From an uncultured Alphaproteobacteria bacterium (GTDB lineage Bacteria; Pseudomonadota; Alphaproteobacteria; Micropepsales; Micropepsaceae): DNA of 6,026 nt. The notes beneath the pieces are model-generated. The model was not told the origin of the DNA. It did no database searches and was given only the letters and a program-made list of their open reading frames with translations. The stretch lies in the NCBI GenBank assembly GCA_903922545.1, contig CAIXUE010000282.1, forward strand, positions 1-6,026, read 5' to 3'. The first letter of the stretch is position 1. Every line of letters starts with the position of its first letter. This document shows, piece by piece, positions 5,172 through 6,026 of the stretch. Position numbers and translations under genes: made by a program.

Positions 5172-6026
5172 GCCACTTCCTTCAGATACGTCCACAAATG
5201 CATGGTGGCGAGGCTGCGATGGGGCGCAAAGCGCGTCATCAGCGCCGCTGTTTTTTCCTGATCTGGCCGTTCGGAAAGTTTGTGCAGCTTCTGCAGCGCC
5301 GTGGCCAAGGCGCTGTCGCCCACCAGAGTTGCGTCGGCAAAGCCCACCCGCATCATCACATAGCGCGCCGTCCAGGTGCCGATGCCGCGCTGGGCGGTGA
5401 GTGTTTTTTCCGCCGTGATGGCCGAGCCTTGCTGCAGATTTTCGATTGCCAGATCGCCCTTGGCCACGGCGGCGGCGGCATCGATCAGGTAACTGGCCTT
5501 GGAACCCGAAAAACGGTGCGCTTTCAGTTTGGCGACACTGAGATCGGCCACGCGTTCAGGCGTGGGATGGGTTCGCATATCGCCAATTTTTTCACCCGCC
5601 ATTTCGATCAGGTCGCGGCGCAGACTGCCGGCGAATTTGATGTGTATCTGCTGGCCGATAATGGCCCAGGTCAGCGAGTCAAAGCCGGTCGGCAGGTTGG
5701 GCAGACGCAGGCCCCGGCGCGGCGCCACGAATTTGGCGTGGCGGCTTTCGAACAGCGACACTTCATTGTTGAGGCCCAGCATCCGAAGCGCCACGTCATG
5801 GACAAAAGCCATGCTGGCGGGCGAAAGCTTTTTGGCGGCCTCCAGCCGCGCCCAGGCGCCTTCCTTTTCCAGGCTCAGCTCCAGGATGACGGGGCCGTCT
5901 TCGGTCAGAAGCGCTTTCCAGATCTTGTTGCCTTCACTGCGCTCGGTCAGGCCTTGCGGATCGCGGGCGTGGTAGCCCAGCACTTCGTTGGCCCGGTAGC
6001 CGGCCGGAAGCTGGATCAGAAAGACC
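5168..6026 (-). CDS. alkA: DNA-3-methyladenine glycosylase II (AlkA-like), 5' end cut
   Basis: Base-excision-repair glycosylase that removes 3-methyladenine and other alkylated bases. The frame stays open to the right edge: 14 codons before the GTG at 5981-5983 read FLIQLPAGYRANEVLGYHAR across the join, matching this protein type, so the true start lies outside the window. 285 residues are visible. Counting from the GTG codon, WAIIGQQIHIKFAG (106-119) is the conserved helical core motif. RGIGTWTARYVMMRVG (199-214) is the helix-hairpin-helix that grips DNA, and Asp223 in LVGDSAL is in the position of the catalytic aspartate (Asp238 of E. coli AlkA). It overlaps ogt by ATGA, so both are probably made from one message. 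No Ada methyl-transfer domain is seen in the visible part, but an N-terminal fusion beyond the edge cannot be excluded. Confidence 0.93.
   Translation of the reverse strand, partial: VFLIQLPAGYRANEVLGYHARDPQGLTERSEGNKIWKALLTEDGPVILELSLEKEGAWARLEAAKKLSPASMAFVHDVALRMLGLNNEVSLFESRHAKFVAPRRGLRLPNLPTGFDSLTWAIIGQQIHIKFAGSLRRDLIEMAGEKIGDMRTHPTPERVADLSVAKLKAHRFSGSKASYLIDAAAAVAKGDLAIENLQQGSAITAEKTLTAQRGIGTWTARYVMMRVGFADATLVGDSALATALQKLHKLSERPDQEKTAALMTRFAPHRSLATMHLWTYLKEVA

Noticed and set aside
4599..5261. Plus-strand open frame of 220 codons
   Set aside because: Antisense to ogt, whose catalytic residues are all intact on the other strand. It begins inside the Fur-like operator region.

Overview
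The window reads as chromosome of an alphaproteobacterium. The basis is the S12 sequence with its HIIRG and [11 protein letters not shown] stretches, the high GC content, and an iron operon built from a Fiu/PiuA-type receptor, a PiuC-type oxygenase and TonB. I cannot assign an order. Iron control looks Fur-like (7-1-7 inverted repeats), not like the RirA/Irr motifs typical of Rhizobiales. Every convincing gene lies on the minus strand, so transcription runs from the right edge to the left.

From right to left: (1) alkA (5' end beyond the right edge) and ogt overlap by ATGA and form an alkylation-repair pair. AlkA excises alkylated bases and Ogt removes O6-alkyl groups directly. (2) A 150-base gap holds a short terminator-like hairpin for ogt and two Fur-like operators. 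(3) A three-gene iron-uptake operon follows: a TonB-dependent catecholate-siderophore-type receptor (best start at 4514), a PiuC-type Fe(II)/2-oxoglutarate oxygenase 9 bases later, and a TonB energy transducer 1 base after that. The receptor would bind the ferric chelate at the outer membrane and TonB would energise its import. The oxygenase is the usual partner of this receptor family, with a role still poorly defined. (4) A 376-base non-coding region follows (346-721). (5) rpsL, encoding S12, is cut by the left edge eight or so codons before its expected end. It is probably the first gene of a str operon.

The non-coding region before rpsL is the most interesting part. It holds a very good sigma70-type promoter (TTGACC, 17 bases, TATATA) giving a leader of about 199 nucleotides. 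That leader contains a GC-rich hairpin followed by UUUUUGUUUU, which looks like an intrinsic terminator ahead of rpsL. A 10-bp alternative helix can replace the terminator stem, and an earlier hairpin can block that helix. This is the layout of a transcription attenuator. The same region also has the strongest Fur-box match in the window (672-686), lying downstream of tonB and not in front of any visible gene.

The long plus-strand reading frames are mirror images of the minus-strand genes. I see no tRNA, insertion sequence, CRISPR array or integrase.
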